Assembly: GCA_902606255.1 (NCBI GenBank)
Contig: CACLFQ010000004.1
Location: forward strand, 1 to 53,940
From: an uncultured Prochlorococcus sp.
Lineage (GTDB): Bacteria > Cyanobacteriota > Cyanobacteriia > PCC-6307 > Cyanobiaceae
DNA length: 53,940 nt
Direction of reading: 5' to 3'
Made by a program: the position numbers and the translations under genes. Below, one piece after another: positions 43,315-52,271 of the stretch; within the stretch, counting starts at the first letter, position 1; every line of letters starts with the position of its first letter. The notes below the pieces were generated by a model. The model saw nothing but the letters and a program-made list of their open reading frames with translations. It had not been told where the DNA came from and did not search any database.

Positions 43315-44544
43315 ATGATTTCCAATTACAAAAGACCATTTTTTAGAAGAAAGGTTTTAATTGAAGGAAATTGTTTGTTTCTGATAGGTCCTATTGGAAC
43401 TTTTTTTGCAAGATTATCTAGGTATTTAGAAGATAATTATGTAAGAACTTATAAAATCTTATTTCCTTTACATGAGTATGGCTTTTCTAAATCATCAATA
43501 ATAAAATATGATCAGGATATAGATAAATTTAAGGAATTTTTAAGCACAACTATTATTAATTATGAAATAAAGCATATATTTATGTATGGGAACGTTCTGA
43601 TCCCTCATAAGCAGGCTTTAGAGTTAGTAAAAGAATTAAATGTAGAGGGTATAAATGTAAAAACTCATATTTTTGAACTTGGTTATTTAAGACCTAACTT
43701 TGTCACTCTAGAGAATGAGGGAATCAATTATAATAGCAGCCTTATTAGAAGCAGGGAATTTTATTTAAAGCAGGATCTATATTCAATCTTGCCGTTACCC
43801 AAAAAACATGCCCGCTTTAGAATAAGAAAGATATGGAAAACGATTTCGTTTATTAACCATAGCTTTAAAAATTATAAAATCGTTGAAAAGGAACACAAGC
43901 TTCAGCCAAAACCAATATATATTTGGTTCCAAATAAAGGGTTTCTTTTTAAAATACTTTTTCTTTTTTTCTGAATATAAAATAAAAAATTATTTATTGGC
44001 TAAAAATTACTTTTTAGTGATCCTACAAGTTTCTACGGACAGTCAATTAACAGAAGGGTCTGATTTTAAAGATAATATAAAATTTATCTATAAAGTAATA
44101 AAAGATTTTGCCGAAGCGTCCAGAAATGATGTAAATCTTGTCTTCAAACATCATCCTAGAGATAGAGGTTATACCAATTACTATTATGAGATAGAAAAAA
44201 TATCAAAAGAGTTTGGTGTTTATAAAAATGTATTTTATATTCATGATTATTATCTATCTAAGTTATTCCAAAACTCAAATTGTAAAGGTACAATACTTAT
44301 AAATAGTACTGTCGGATATCAATCTCTATATCATTCTGTTCCTGTTAAATCACTTGGGATTACCCCTTACAACATCAAAGGTCTTTCAGAACAAAAAGAT
44401 TTAGTTTCATTTTTTAAAAATCCTTCTCCTGTAGATAAATTATTATTCAATAAATTTTACAAATATATATTGGAGAATTCACAAATAAATGGAAATTTTG
44501 ATGGATTTTTTCCATTCAATAATGTATTTATTATTAAAAAGTGA
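43315..44544 (+). CDS. kpsS: Capsule Kdo transferase KpsS
   Basis: KpsS adds the first beta-Kdo to a lyso-phosphatidylglycerol anchor in group-2 capsule systems. The 409-residue protein has the family blocks LIGPIGTFFARLSRYLE near the start, FELGYLRPNFVTLENEGIN at about 121-139 and NLVFKHHPRDRGYTNYY near 275. No membrane helix is certain. It starts with ATG directly after the kpsC stop. Its last base pairs overlap the GTGA start of an acyltransferase gene, so the three are one transcript. Confidence 0.9.
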   Translation: MISNYKRPFFRRKVLIEGNCLFLIGPIGTFFARLSRYLEDNYVRTYKILFPLHEYGFSKSSIIKYDQDIDKFKEFLSTTIINYEIKHIFMYGNVLIPHKQALELVKELNVEGINVKTHIFELGYLRPNFVTLENEGINYNSSLIRSREFYLKQDLYSILPLPKKHARFRIRKIWKTISFINHSFKNYKIVEKEHKLQPKPIYIWFQIKGFFLKYFFFFSEYKIKNYLLAKNYFLVILQVSTDSQLTEGSDFKDNIKFIYKVIKDFAEASRNDVNLVFKHHPRDRGYTNYYYEIEKISKEFGVYKNVFYIHDYYLSKLFQNSNCKGTILINSTVGYQSLYHSVPVKSLGITPYNIKGLSEQKDLVSFFKNPSPVDKLLFNKFYKYILENSQINGNFDGFFPFNNVFIIKK

Positions 44545-45275
44545 GAGGATTAAGTATAAAGAAATTTTTAAAAATAATTTTTAGACTATGCATTTTTATT
44601 CTTTCATACCTCCTTTATTTAATTCAGTTAATACTTATTTTTTTAAATTTTAAGAACTTTGCAAAAAAAATATTTAGTTCTGCAGCCTACTTTTGTTCAA
44701 TTTCTTTAGGCATAAAATATAATATTGACCAAAATTTAAAAAAAAATCTTTTTAAGAAAGGAATACATATATCAAATCACGATAATCCACTAGATATATT
44801 TGTAGCGCAGAACTTTTTTAAAATTAAAACAATTACAACTGTCGATCAACATCTTAAGAATTTCCTTCCTTTTTTTGAGCTGTCATTAAAAAATTATGGA
44901 CATTATTGTTTTGATTATTTAAATTTTCATGATAGAAAATTAGCTTATTTATTTTTAGATAGAGTTTGCAAAAATGATAAAAATGTTCTTATTTATCCAA
45001 GTGGATCTATTTATACATCAGTTATAAAAAGATTCTCAAAAAGTGTATCTAAGTTATCAATGATTAATAAACTAAAAGTAATAGCTTGGAAATTTATTTT
45101 TAATGATCAGGCAAATATTGAATACGATAGAAATATTGGTAATTATATCTTAAAAAGGATATGTTCTGAAAAATTAATACTGCAAATAGCAAAAGTTAAA
45201 GTTTTCAATCCAAATGATTATAGAAGCGTTGAAGAATTACATACAGATCTTTGCTTATTTTATTTAGATTCTTAA
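44541..45275 (+). CDS. PlsC-like lysophospholipid acyltransferase
   Basis: This 244-residue protein has a hydrophobic N-terminal helix (about 14-34) and the HX4D acyltransferase motif ISNHDNPLD near residue 80. A VLIYPSGS block (the usual FPEGT site, here with Ser-Gly-Ser) lies near 155. It should transfer an acyl chain to a lysolipid at the inner membrane. The start is GTG, overlapping the kpsS stop (GTGA). Coupling to kpsC/kpsS suggests a part in making or remodelling the capsule lipid anchor. The function is inferred. Confidence 0.7.
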   Translation: MRGLSIKKFLKIIFRLCIFILSYLLYLIQLILIFLNFKNFAKKIFSSAAYFCSISLGIKYNIDQNLKKNLFKKGIHISNHDNPLDIFVAQNFFKIKTITTVDQHLKNFLPFFELSLKNYGHYCFDYLNFHDRKLAYLFLDRVCKNDKNVLIYPSGSIYTSVIKRFSKSVSKLSMINKLKVIAWKFIFNDQANIEYDRNIGNYILKRICSEKLILQIAKVKVFNPNDYRSVEELHTDLCLFYLDS

Positions 45276-45286
45276 AAAATCTTTAT

Positions 45287-46132
45287 TTAGCAAAAACTAT
45301 ATTTTTCAAGATATTTCCTTTGTTTATCTGATATATTTTCTGATCTACCTGAGAATAAAAGTTGTATTATTCCATTATAGTCTTTTGCTATAGAGTAATT
45401 TTCATAAGATACTTCGCAATACCGTAAATATGGCTTTAATACTTGAGGCATTTGAAAATTACTATCAAGTTTTTTTAATTCTTTTTCTATAAATTTTATA
45501 TTTTCCGATTTGAGCTTAAATTTTTCAGAGTCTATATCATAATCCATTTGATGCTCATATATATATTTCCCATTTGGCAAATTTAAAGGCCGCTTATTTG
45601 AGAGCTTCAAAATCTTTAAAAAAGCACTTATACAATCCTTATTAAGAGATCTATGATTAAAACTTATTAATCCAATACCTACATTCATTTTTTTTGACTC
45701 TGGGATTCTCACAAATCCTCTAATTAATTCTTTAAGTATCTTCTTATTTTGGAAATCTGGCATTACAAATGTTCTTCCTATTTCGCAAAAATTGTCATTT
45801 TTCAATTTCTCGAAAGTACCTGGATGGTAAGACTCTAAATAAGAATATTCTTTATTATTTTCAGAACCTTTTTCACTCAATAAAAATCTTTGGCCCCCAG
45901 CTAATTGCATTTTTTCTTTGTCCCAAATCATCATGTGCAGAAAGAAAAAATCTCTTTCTTCAATATCATTTTTAAATGGGTTTGTTTTTAATATATTAAA
46001 TGCTTCTGCTCTTTGCTCTCCATACCAATCAAATTGGCAAGCTAATTTTTCACCAGGTATTAGGTATATTAGATGTTCTTTAGAGTTCTCAATAATATAA
46101 CTACCGAAATTTTTAGTAAAAAATTCGTACAT
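45287..46132 (-). CDS. GNAT-type acyltransferase (OlsB / hemolysin-like, PF13444 type)
   Basis: This 281-residue protein has the layout of ornithine-acyl-ACP N-acyltransferase and autoinducer-synthase-like GNAT proteins: AGGQRFLL, then a YLESYHPGTF stretch, CEIGRTFVMPDFQNKKILKELIRGF and a GIGLISFNHRSL block near 168. In lipid biosynthesis such enzymes acylate an amino acid before a PlsC-type partner adds the second chain. The PlsC-like gene is right beside it, converging with an 11-base gap. The acceptor is unknown and no ornithine-lipid gene symbol can be assigned. Confidence 0.65.
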   Translation of the reverse strand: MYEFFTKNFGSYIIENSKEHLIYLIPGEKLACQFDWYGEQRAEAFNILKTNPFKNDIEERDFFFLHMMIWDKEKMQLAGGQRFLLSEKGSENNKEYSYLESYHPGTFEKLKNDNFCEIGRTFVMPDFQNKKILKELIRGFVRIPESKKMNVGIGLISFNHRSLNKDCISAFLKILKLSNKRPLNLPNGKYIYEHQMDYDIDSEKFKLKSENIKFIEKELKKLDSNFQMPQVLKPYLRYCEVSYENYSIAKDYNGIIQLLFSGRSENISDKQRKYLEKYSFC

Positions 46133-46274
46133 TTAATATTAAATTCGAAAGTGTATTTGTTTCTTAATTAAAGCTAATTTAATATAAAATGAAAAGGTCT
46201 ATTTATTTTCTTACATTATTAAATTTGTAAACTTTGATTTATTAAGTAAACCTATTGCGGTCATCTCTAGTGGG

Positions 46275-47180
46275 ATGACCCCAACTGTATTTTATTGGCT
46301 TAATATTTTGAATTCTAAGGTTATAAATCCTAGAAACGTAGATAAAAAATATTTAAATAAGTTTGAAACAATAATATTAGTTAGGTATATACCATTAAAT
46401 ATTTTTCTTGATCTTATCCTTTTAAAAAGGAAATCAAAAAAAATAATTTTACTTCTTGACGATAATTTACTTGATTTACATATCTTCTCAGAAATACCTT
46501 TTCTTTATAAGTTAAAAATCTTCATCAATATTTATTGTTATAAATATTTCTTTCATTTTTTTCTTAATGAAATTTGGGTAACAAATAAATTGCTAGCAGA
46601 AAAAGTAAAGCAAAAAATTCCAAAAAATAATATCAATATTAATTTGTTAGCTCTAAAGCATAATCAAAATATTCCATTAAGAAAAATTTATAAAATTGCA
46701 TATCTTGGGACTAGTTCGCACACTAAAGAGTTGCTTTGGTTGAAGAAACTTTTTGAGAAAATACAGCTACAAAGAAATGATTGTCTTATTGAAATTTATG
46801 TAAATAAAAAATGGAGAAATTATTTCAGATCAGTTCCAAGAATGAAAATGTCATATCCGTTGGATTGGGAGACATTTTTTTTTGATACCACGATAGGAAA
46901 GGTAGATATTGTCTTGAACCCAATTTTTGACTCAAATTTTAATAAATTTAGATCTCCAACTAAGTTTTTTGATATTACTAGACTTGAAGCTGTAGGAATT
47001 TATAGTAATTTAAAGCCATTTTGTGACTTTATCAATGATAATCATGACGGTATTTTATTAGATAATAATATTGATGATTGGATTGAGAAAATATCTTATC
47101 TTCTTGATAATTCAGATGTAAGGGAAAGGTTATTCTTAAATGCTTTAAAAAGATCAGAAAAGCCTTTTAATGCTTTTTAA
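46275..47180 (+). CDS. Glycosyltransferase, GT-B fold (GT1/GT4-like)
   Basis: This 301-residue protein has KIAYLGTSSHTKELLWLKKLF near the middle (start of the second Rossmann domain). C-terminal blocks follow: IVLNPIFDSNFNKFRSPTKFFDITRLEAVGIYS (donor-binding region) and DNHDGILLDNNIDDW. The in-frame sequence upstream of ATG 46275 also looks coding (NFDLLSKPIAVISSG) but has no ATG/GTG/TTG start. A short ATG frame beginning at 46189 enters it only after a frameshift. The gene may thus be longer and 5'-damaged, or use an odd start. The donor is unknown. Confidence 0.65.
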   Translation: MTPTVFYWLNILNSKVINPRNVDKKYLNKFETIILVRYIPLNIFLDLILLKRKSKKIILLLDDNLLDLHIFSEIPFLYKLKIFINIYCYKYFFHFFLNEIWVTNKLLAEKVKQKIPKNNININLLALKHNQNIPLRKIYKIAYLGTSSHTKELLWLKKLFEKIQLQRNDCLIEIYVNKKWRNYFRSVPRMKMSYPLDWETFFFDTTIGKVDIVLNPIFDSNFNKFRSPTKFFDITRLEAVGIYSNLKPFCDFINDNHDGILLDNNIDDWIEKISYLLDNSDVRERLFLNALKRSEKPFNAF

Positions 47181-47193
47181 ATTTTGTAAATGC

Positions 47194-48141
47194 TTATATG
47201 CATTGTGATAATCTGACCGAGCCTATAAGTGTTCCATAGTCATCGATAACTGGCAAAATTGATATCTTATTTGATTGCATTAAATCTAATGCTTCGGAAA
47301 CTTTTGCCCATGATTTAGTAGTTATAGGAAGTGAAAATTTAAGATCTCTTATATTAGCAGTTAATTTAATTCCGCTTTCAATACATCTTCTAAGATCCCC
47401 ATCAGTAAAGACCCATAAAAGTTTTTTATTTTCACAGACAAAAACGGCGCCTAGTTGTCCTTTAGATATTTCTATTATTACATCCTTTATAGAAGTATTT
47501 TTCGCACAAATTGGCAGGGATTCAGTATTCATAATATTATCAACTGTCTCAAAATTAAGCTTGTGAAGACTCCCTGACGGATGAAATCTTGCAAAGTCAA
47601 TTTCTTTGAAGCCCCTCTCCATTGCACAAATGCTGGCTAATGCATCTCCAAGTGCCATGGTCACTGAAGTGGAGCATGTGGGAGCTAAATTCAAAGGACA
47701 AGCTTCACTCTCGACAGATGAATTAAGGCTAATAGTGGCTTCCTTACTTATTGTTGAATTTACATTCCCTGTAATTGCTATGCTCTTGATATCATTTCTT
47801 TTGGCGTAGTTTAAAAGTCTTACTAATTCATCAGTTTCTCCACTATTTGAGATGCAAATTAAAAGGTCATCTCTTCTTAATATCCCAAGATCACCATGGA
47901 AAGCATCCGAAGTATGAAGAAAGATGGAAGGAGTCCCTAATGAGGCTAAAGTTGAGGTTATTTTTTTACCAATGTTTCCTGATTTTCCAATACCTGAAAT
48001 CACTACTGTCCCTTTGCAATCAATAATTAAGTCAATGCATTTAGAAAAATTTAAACTTATTTTTTTAGATGAAGCAAAAATTGCATTAGCCTCAGCTTCT
48101 AGGACCCTTTGTGCTTCTTTGATTCTTTCAGTAGGTCTCAT
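47194..48141 (-). CDS. kdsD: Arabinose-5-phosphate isomerase (KpsF/KdsD)
   Basis: This enzyme converts ribulose-5-P to arabinose-5-P, the first Kdo precursor. The 315-residue protein has a SIS domain at about 20-170 with VVISGIGKSGNIGKKI and HTSDAFHGDLGIL, followed by two CBS domains (about 190-315; DNIMNTESLPICA and SILPVIDDYG). The length is near the family norm of 320-330. It is divergent from kdsA, so both lie around one promoter region that also holds a gene fragment. Confidence 0.95.
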   Translation of the reverse strand: MRPTERIKEAQRVLEAEANAIFASSKKISLNFSKCIDLIIDCKGTVVISGIGKSGNIGKKITSTLASLGTPSIFLHTSDAFHGDLGILRRDDLLICISNSGETDELVRLLNYAKRNDIKSIAITGNVNSTISKEATISLNSSVESEACPLNLAPTCSTSVTMALGDALASICAMERGFKEIDFARFHPSGSLHKLNFETVDNIMNTESLPICAKNTSIKDVIIEISKGQLGAVFVCENKKLLWVFTDGDLRRCIESGIKLTANIRDLKFSLPITTKSWAKVSEALDLMQSNKISILPVIDDYGTLIGSVRLSQCI

Positions 48142-48220
48142 CTAATACAGACATAATTAATAATAATAAAGCCTAAGGCTCAAATTTTAAGTAGAAATTT
48201 GTAAATAACAAAGAATATAA

Positions 48221-48331
48221 ACAAGATTAAAATTTTATGGAACTAAATATATTCCTCTTAATGAAAAAAGATTAACAACTTTTCTTAAAGTACTTGGGCA
48301 TGAAAACTATATAGGATTAGGCAAATTATGA
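48221..48331 (+). pseudogene. C-terminal gene fragment between kdsD and kdsA
   Basis: An open frame of 36 codons without a usable start reads FYGTKYIPLNEKRLTTF and then KVLGHENYIGLGKL before TGA at 48329-48331. The composition is clearly coding-like compared with the gap around it. It is probably the end of a gene lost during island rearrangement. The family is not recognised. Confidence 0.4.
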
Positions 48332-48369
48332 TAGTTTAATATGATGAATTGATAGAGAATAACTTCACG

Positions 48370-49203
48370 ATGTATTTTTATCCGATAAATATAGGAGAGT
48401 CAAAAAAAATAACAATTATTGGTGGTTTAAATGTTTTAAATGATATTGATGAGGCTGTTGAAATTGGTATGAAATTTAAGGAATCTTGTGATAGGAACCA
48501 AATTTCCTATGTCTTTAAGGCAAGTTTTGATAAAGCTAATAGAACATCTTTTGATAGTTATAGAGGACCTGGATTTACTAAAGGTTTAGAGATGTTAAAA
48601 GAAATAAAAGAAATTTTGAAAGTTCCAATTCTCACAGATATTCATGAGACATTTCAGGCAAATAAAGCTGCAGAAGTTTGCGATATGCTACAACTTCCCG
48701 CTTTTTTAGCGCGTCAAACTGATCTTATTCAAGCCTTAGCTAATACAGGTAAACCTATAAATATTAAAAAACCTCAATTTATTTCACCAGAACAAATTAA
48801 GTTTATTGTTCAAAAGTTTTCAAAATTTGGATGTGAAGATGTTGTTATTTGTGAAAGGGGAAGTATGTATGGATATAACCAACAAATAGTTGATATTATT
48901 GGTCTGCAAGTCATTAAAGAACAAACTAATAAACCAGTTTGTGTTGATATTACTCACTCTTTACAATTTAGAAATGAAGGTAGCTCAGCATCAAGCGGGA
49001 GAAGAAAATATGCTTTAAATTTGGCTAAAGCAGTCACTGCTACATCTATTGATGCATTATTCGTTGAAGCACACCAAAACCCTGATTTTGCTAAATGTGA
49101 TGGCCCCTCAGCAATTCCATTAAATATGATTCCCGAATTTATAGATCAAGTGTGTGAGATAGATAACCTTGTAAAGAATCAGGATATTATTCAGATTGAG
49201 TAA
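48370..49203 (+). CDS. kdsA: 3-deoxy-8-phosphooctulonate synthase (Kdo-8-P synthase)
   Basis: This enzyme condenses arabinose-5-P with phosphoenolpyruvate. The protein has 277 residues when started at ATG 48370. An upstream TTG at 48349 would add 7 residues, but the family normally begins close to this ATG. Motifs are GGLNVLND, YVFKASFDKANRTSFDSYRGPG, PILTDIHE, DMLQLPAFLARQTDL, NIKKPQF and VDITHSLQ. The signature is metal-independent-like, with Asn in KKPQF (NIKKPQ) as in class I enzymes. It lies 62 bases before the kdsB-kdsC gene on the same strand. Confidence 0.95.
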   Translation: MYFYPINIGESKKITIIGGLNVLNDIDEAVEIGMKFKESCDRNQISYVFKASFDKANRTSFDSYRGPGFTKGLEMLKEIKEILKVPILTDIHETFQANKAAEVCDMLQLPAFLARQTDLIQALANTGKPINIKKPQFISPEQIKFIVQKFSKFGCEDVVICERGSMYGYNQQIVDIIGLQVIKEQTNKPVCVDITHSLQFRNEGSSASSGRRKYALNLAKAVTATSIDALFVEAHQNPDFAKCDGPSAIPLNMIPEFIDQVCEIDNLVKNQDIIQIE

Positions 49204-49265
49204 AATATTTATTGTTATTAACTTACCTAGTTAAATATAATGAACAAATTCAAAGTAATATTTCA

Positions 49266-50456
49266 ATGAAAGATAAGACTTGTACCATTGTGATTCCAGC
49301 GAGAATGGGATCCTCTAGATTACCTAATAAACCTTTAAAACAATTAGCGGGCAAACCACTGCTCAAATGGGTTATTGAATTGGCTGAAAATGCTAATTTT
49401 AATAAATCTTTAATTGTATTAACAGAGGATAAGATAATCTATGATTTTGTTGATGATTTAGGAGTTAAATGTTTTCTCACGGATAAAATTCATAAAAATG
49501 GAACTTCACGGATATTAGAAATTCTCGATCATATCGAATCTGATTTTATTATTAATTTACAAGGGGATGAACCCTTAGTTAATCCAACCGATTTAAGTGA
49601 TTTATATGAAAAAATAAAATCTAGTGATGTTGATATTGCTTCGATTTGTCATGAAGTTGATAGTTTAGAAGCTGAAGAACCCTCTAATGTAAAGGTGGTT
49701 TTTGATATCAATCAAAATGCTCTTTACTTTAGTAGATCAAAAATTCCATACGGAGCGAAAACCTTTTATATTCATAAGGGTATTTACGCATTTAAAAAAT
49801 CTGCTTTACAGAAGATCAAAGCTCTTAAATCTAGTTTTCTAGGCAATTTGGAAGATCTTGAACAACTGCAATGGTTAGAAAATGATATGTCATTAAAAAT
49901 GCTTATCACAAAACATAAGTCAATCGGAGTTGACACTCAAAATGATTTGATAAAAGCAGAAAATGCATTAATGTCTAATAATATTAAAGGGCTTATTTGT
50001 GATGTTGATGGAACATTAACCAACGGACTTGTATGTTATGGAAATGATGGAGAGCAGTTGAAATCTTTTAACATAAAAGATGGGTCTGCAATTAAGAAAC
50101 TCTTATCAAAAGGCTTCAAAGTTGGTCTCCTGAGTGGGAGAGATTCGGTTCCATTGCGTGTCAGGGCAAAAGAATTAGGTATTGAATTCTTAAGATTAGG
50201 CCAAGCTGATAAAAAGAAAGGTTGTTTAGAACTTATTAATGAAATGAAATTGGAAGCTATAAACTTAGCCTACATTGGAGATGATGAAAACGACATACCC
50301 TGCTGTACACTAATTCCCTTTTCATTTGCAGTAAAAGACTGTCATGAGGATTTAAAAAAAATATCAAGATTTCATTTGAAAGTAAAAGGTGGAGAAGGGG
50401 TTATAAATGGATTTATAGAAACTTTGAACTTATTAAGCACAAATCCAAAAATATAA
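49266..50456 (+). CDS. kdsB-kdsC: Fused CMP-Kdo synthetase and Kdo-8-P phosphatase (KdsB-KdsC)
   Basis: Residues about 1-238 are a complete CMP-Kdo synthetase: IPARMGSSRLPNKPL at 8-22, NLQGDEPLV near 93 and VDTQNDL at the end. Residues about 242-396 are a HAD-type Kdo-8-P phosphatase: DVDGTLTNG with nucleophile D246, LLSGRDSVP and AYIGDDENDIPC. Both are normally separate proteins of about 245 and 175 residues. The ATG at 49266 is preferred over the TTG at 49212, as the synthetase motif then lies at the usual distance. It would catalyse the last two steps to CMP-Kdo, which KpsC and KpsS use. Confidence 0.92.
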   Translation: MKDKTCTIVIPARMGSSRLPNKPLKQLAGKPLLKWVIELAENANFNKSLIVLTEDKIIYDFVDDLGVKCFLTDKIHKNGTSRILEILDHIESDFIINLQGDEPLVNPTDLSDLYEKIKSSDVDIASICHEVDSLEAEEPSNVKVVFDINQNALYFSRSKIPYGAKTFYIHKGIYAFKKSALQKIKALKSSFLGNLEDLEQLQWLENDMSLKMLITKHKSIGVDTQNDLIKAENALMSNNIKGLICDVDGTLTNGLVCYGNDGEQLKSFNIKDGSAIKKLLSKGFKVGLLSGRDSVPLRVRAKELGIEFLRLGQADKKKGCLELINEMKLEAINLAYIGDDENDIPCCTLIPFSFAVKDCHEDLKKISRFHLKVKGGEGVINGFIETLNLLSTNPKI

Positions 50457-50783
50457 TTTTCACAAAAGAAACCAAAGAGAGATAATGATATAAACAGTAA
50501 TCATAAAAAAATGTTTCTGACTATGGGGTAATTGTTTGTTTTAAAAGGTTTTGCTGAATGACTGATTGAATATGCAGTAATCAACTTAAAAGAAGATTAA
50601 AGAATTTGTTATCCCCAGAGTTAAAATTTAAATTAACAATCTTTGAAAAATTTTTTTTCCTTAAAAGAAGTTAGTTTGTACTTTCTTTAGGTTAAGAAGA
50701 TATTATTAGATGTGAAGATTAATATGGTAAAGAATTAAAATTTTTTTTAAAGTTCTCAGCTTCCTCTTTGATTTTGATTTCAT
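50457..50783. other. Gap without a recognisable feature
   Basis: These 327 AT-rich bases lie between kdsB-kdsC and the epimerase gene. No gene, RNA or clear hairpin can be supported. Confidence 0.35.
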
Positions 50784-51833
50784 ATGGTCTTATTTAAAAA
50801 GAAAATTCTTGTAACTGGGGCAGCAGGTTTTATAGGATCTGAAATTGCTAAAAAGCTTTTGTCGGAGAGTTTAGATGTTATCGGAATAGACAATTTAAAT
50901 GAATATTACAATCCTTTTTTAAAACAAAAAAGGATTAAAACTATAGAACAAACTGACCACAATAATTGTTGGCGATTTCTAAAGGTGAATATAGATGATG
51001 CAAAAAAAATAGATAAAATTTTTGACGAATATCAACCAAATATTGTCATAAATTTGGCTGCACAAGCAGGTGTTAGATATTCATTAGAGAATCCAATGAG
51101 CTACATAGAAAGCAATATTGTAGGTTTCTTGAATATTCTTGAGGGATGTAGAAACTATAATGTAGAACATTTGATTTATGCATCAAGTAGTTCAGTTTAT
51201 GGAGGTAATAAGATTACTCCTTTTAATGAATCCCACTCTGTTGATCATCCAATAAGTCTTTATGCCGCAACAAAAAAATCTAATGAAATGTTAGCGCATT
51301 CTTATAGCCATCTTTTTCAAATTCCCATGACAGGATTAAGATTTTTTACTGTTTATGGACCAATGGGTAGGCCAGATATGGCACCAATGATTTTTGCCGA
51401 TGCAATGCTGAGAGGAAAAGAAATTAATGTATTTAATAATGGAAATATGTCAAGGGATTTTACGTACATAGATGATGTGACAGAAGCTATTTTTAAGTGT
51501 TCTTTAAAAATTCCTTATCCGAATTTTAATTTTCTTGATAATCAACCAGACCCCTCAACATCCTTTGCTCCTCATAGAATCTTTAATGTAGGGAGTAATA
51601 ATCCAACAAATCTTTTAAATTTCATTCAATTATTGGAGTCCGCATTCGGAGTTAAAGCAATAAAGAACATGAAAGAAATGCAACTAGGAGATGTTGAAGC
51701 AACCTTTGCAGATATTGATTTGTTAAAAAGTTGGATTGATTATGAACCTAAGACTTCATTAGAAAAAGGCATAATAAATTTTGCTAAATGGTATACAGAT
51801 TATTTTGATTCTGATTATTACAGAAGTCCATAA
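50784..51833 (+). CDS. UDP-glucuronate 4-epimerase (CapI/LspL-like)
   Basis: This enzyme interconverts UDP-glucuronate and UDP-galacturonate. The 349-residue SDR protein has the NAD motif TGAAGFIGSEI at 11-21. The IDNLNEYYNPFLKQKRI block distinguishes the glucuronate epimerases from GalE. The catalytic Y and K are in SLYAATKKSNE, and LRFFTVYGPMGRPDMAP is also a family mark. It uses the product of ugd at 9908, although the two genes are 40 kb apart. It is the last island gene before the core tRNA-Arg. Confidence 0.9.
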   Translation: MVLFKKKILVTGAAGFIGSEIAKKLLSESLDVIGIDNLNEYYNPFLKQKRIKTIEQTDHNNCWRFLKVNIDDAKKIDKIFDEYQPNIVINLAAQAGVRYSLENPMSYIESNIVGFLNILEGCRNYNVEHLIYASSSSVYGGNKITPFNESHSVDHPISLYAATKKSNEMLAHSYSHLFQIPMTGLRFFTVYGPMGRPDMAPMIFADAMLRGKEINVFNNGNMSRDFTYIDDVTEAIFKCSLKIPYPNFNFLDNQPDPSTSFAPHRIFNVGSNNPTNLLNFIQLLESAFGVKAIKNMKEMQLGDVEATFADIDLLKSWIDYEPKTSLEKGIINFAKWYTDYFDSDYYRSP

Positions 51834-51979
51834 AAATGGGATTTTTTTAACTAGGAAATTTTTCATGTATTATCACAGTCATCAAGTAGAATCAATAAAT
51901 TCTGACCTGCATCTTTAACTTCTATAAGTTTACATTGGACTGAAATTTTAGATCTATGCGTATTTGTTCAGTAGAACTA

Positions 51980-52053
<74 letters not shown>

Positions 52054-52271
52054 TGGGGGTTTTCGCTAATTTCGTCACTCAAGTAACAAATATAGAAAAA
52101 AACAGCAATAAATCGCACTTTTAATAAGTCAATTTACAACTTTTATATTTTATATCAGCCAAGCACACCTAACCAGTAAATCTTTAAAAAATAATTTATT
52201 TAGAAAATAATTATTTTCTTATATTTGTTTAGGGTTTATTTTAGTATTGTAATTAATATCTTTTTTAAATT

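Noticed and set aside
45262-45286. Short AGATT/AATCT hairpin between the converging acyltransferase genes
   Set aside because: The stem is only 5 AT-rich pairs and overlaps a stop codon; chance is likely in this composition.
47189-47204. AATGC-TTATAT-GCATT hairpin between the glycosyltransferase and kdsD ends
   Set aside because: It has a five-pair stem, overlaps the kdsD stop codon and has no T-run; too weak to call a terminator.
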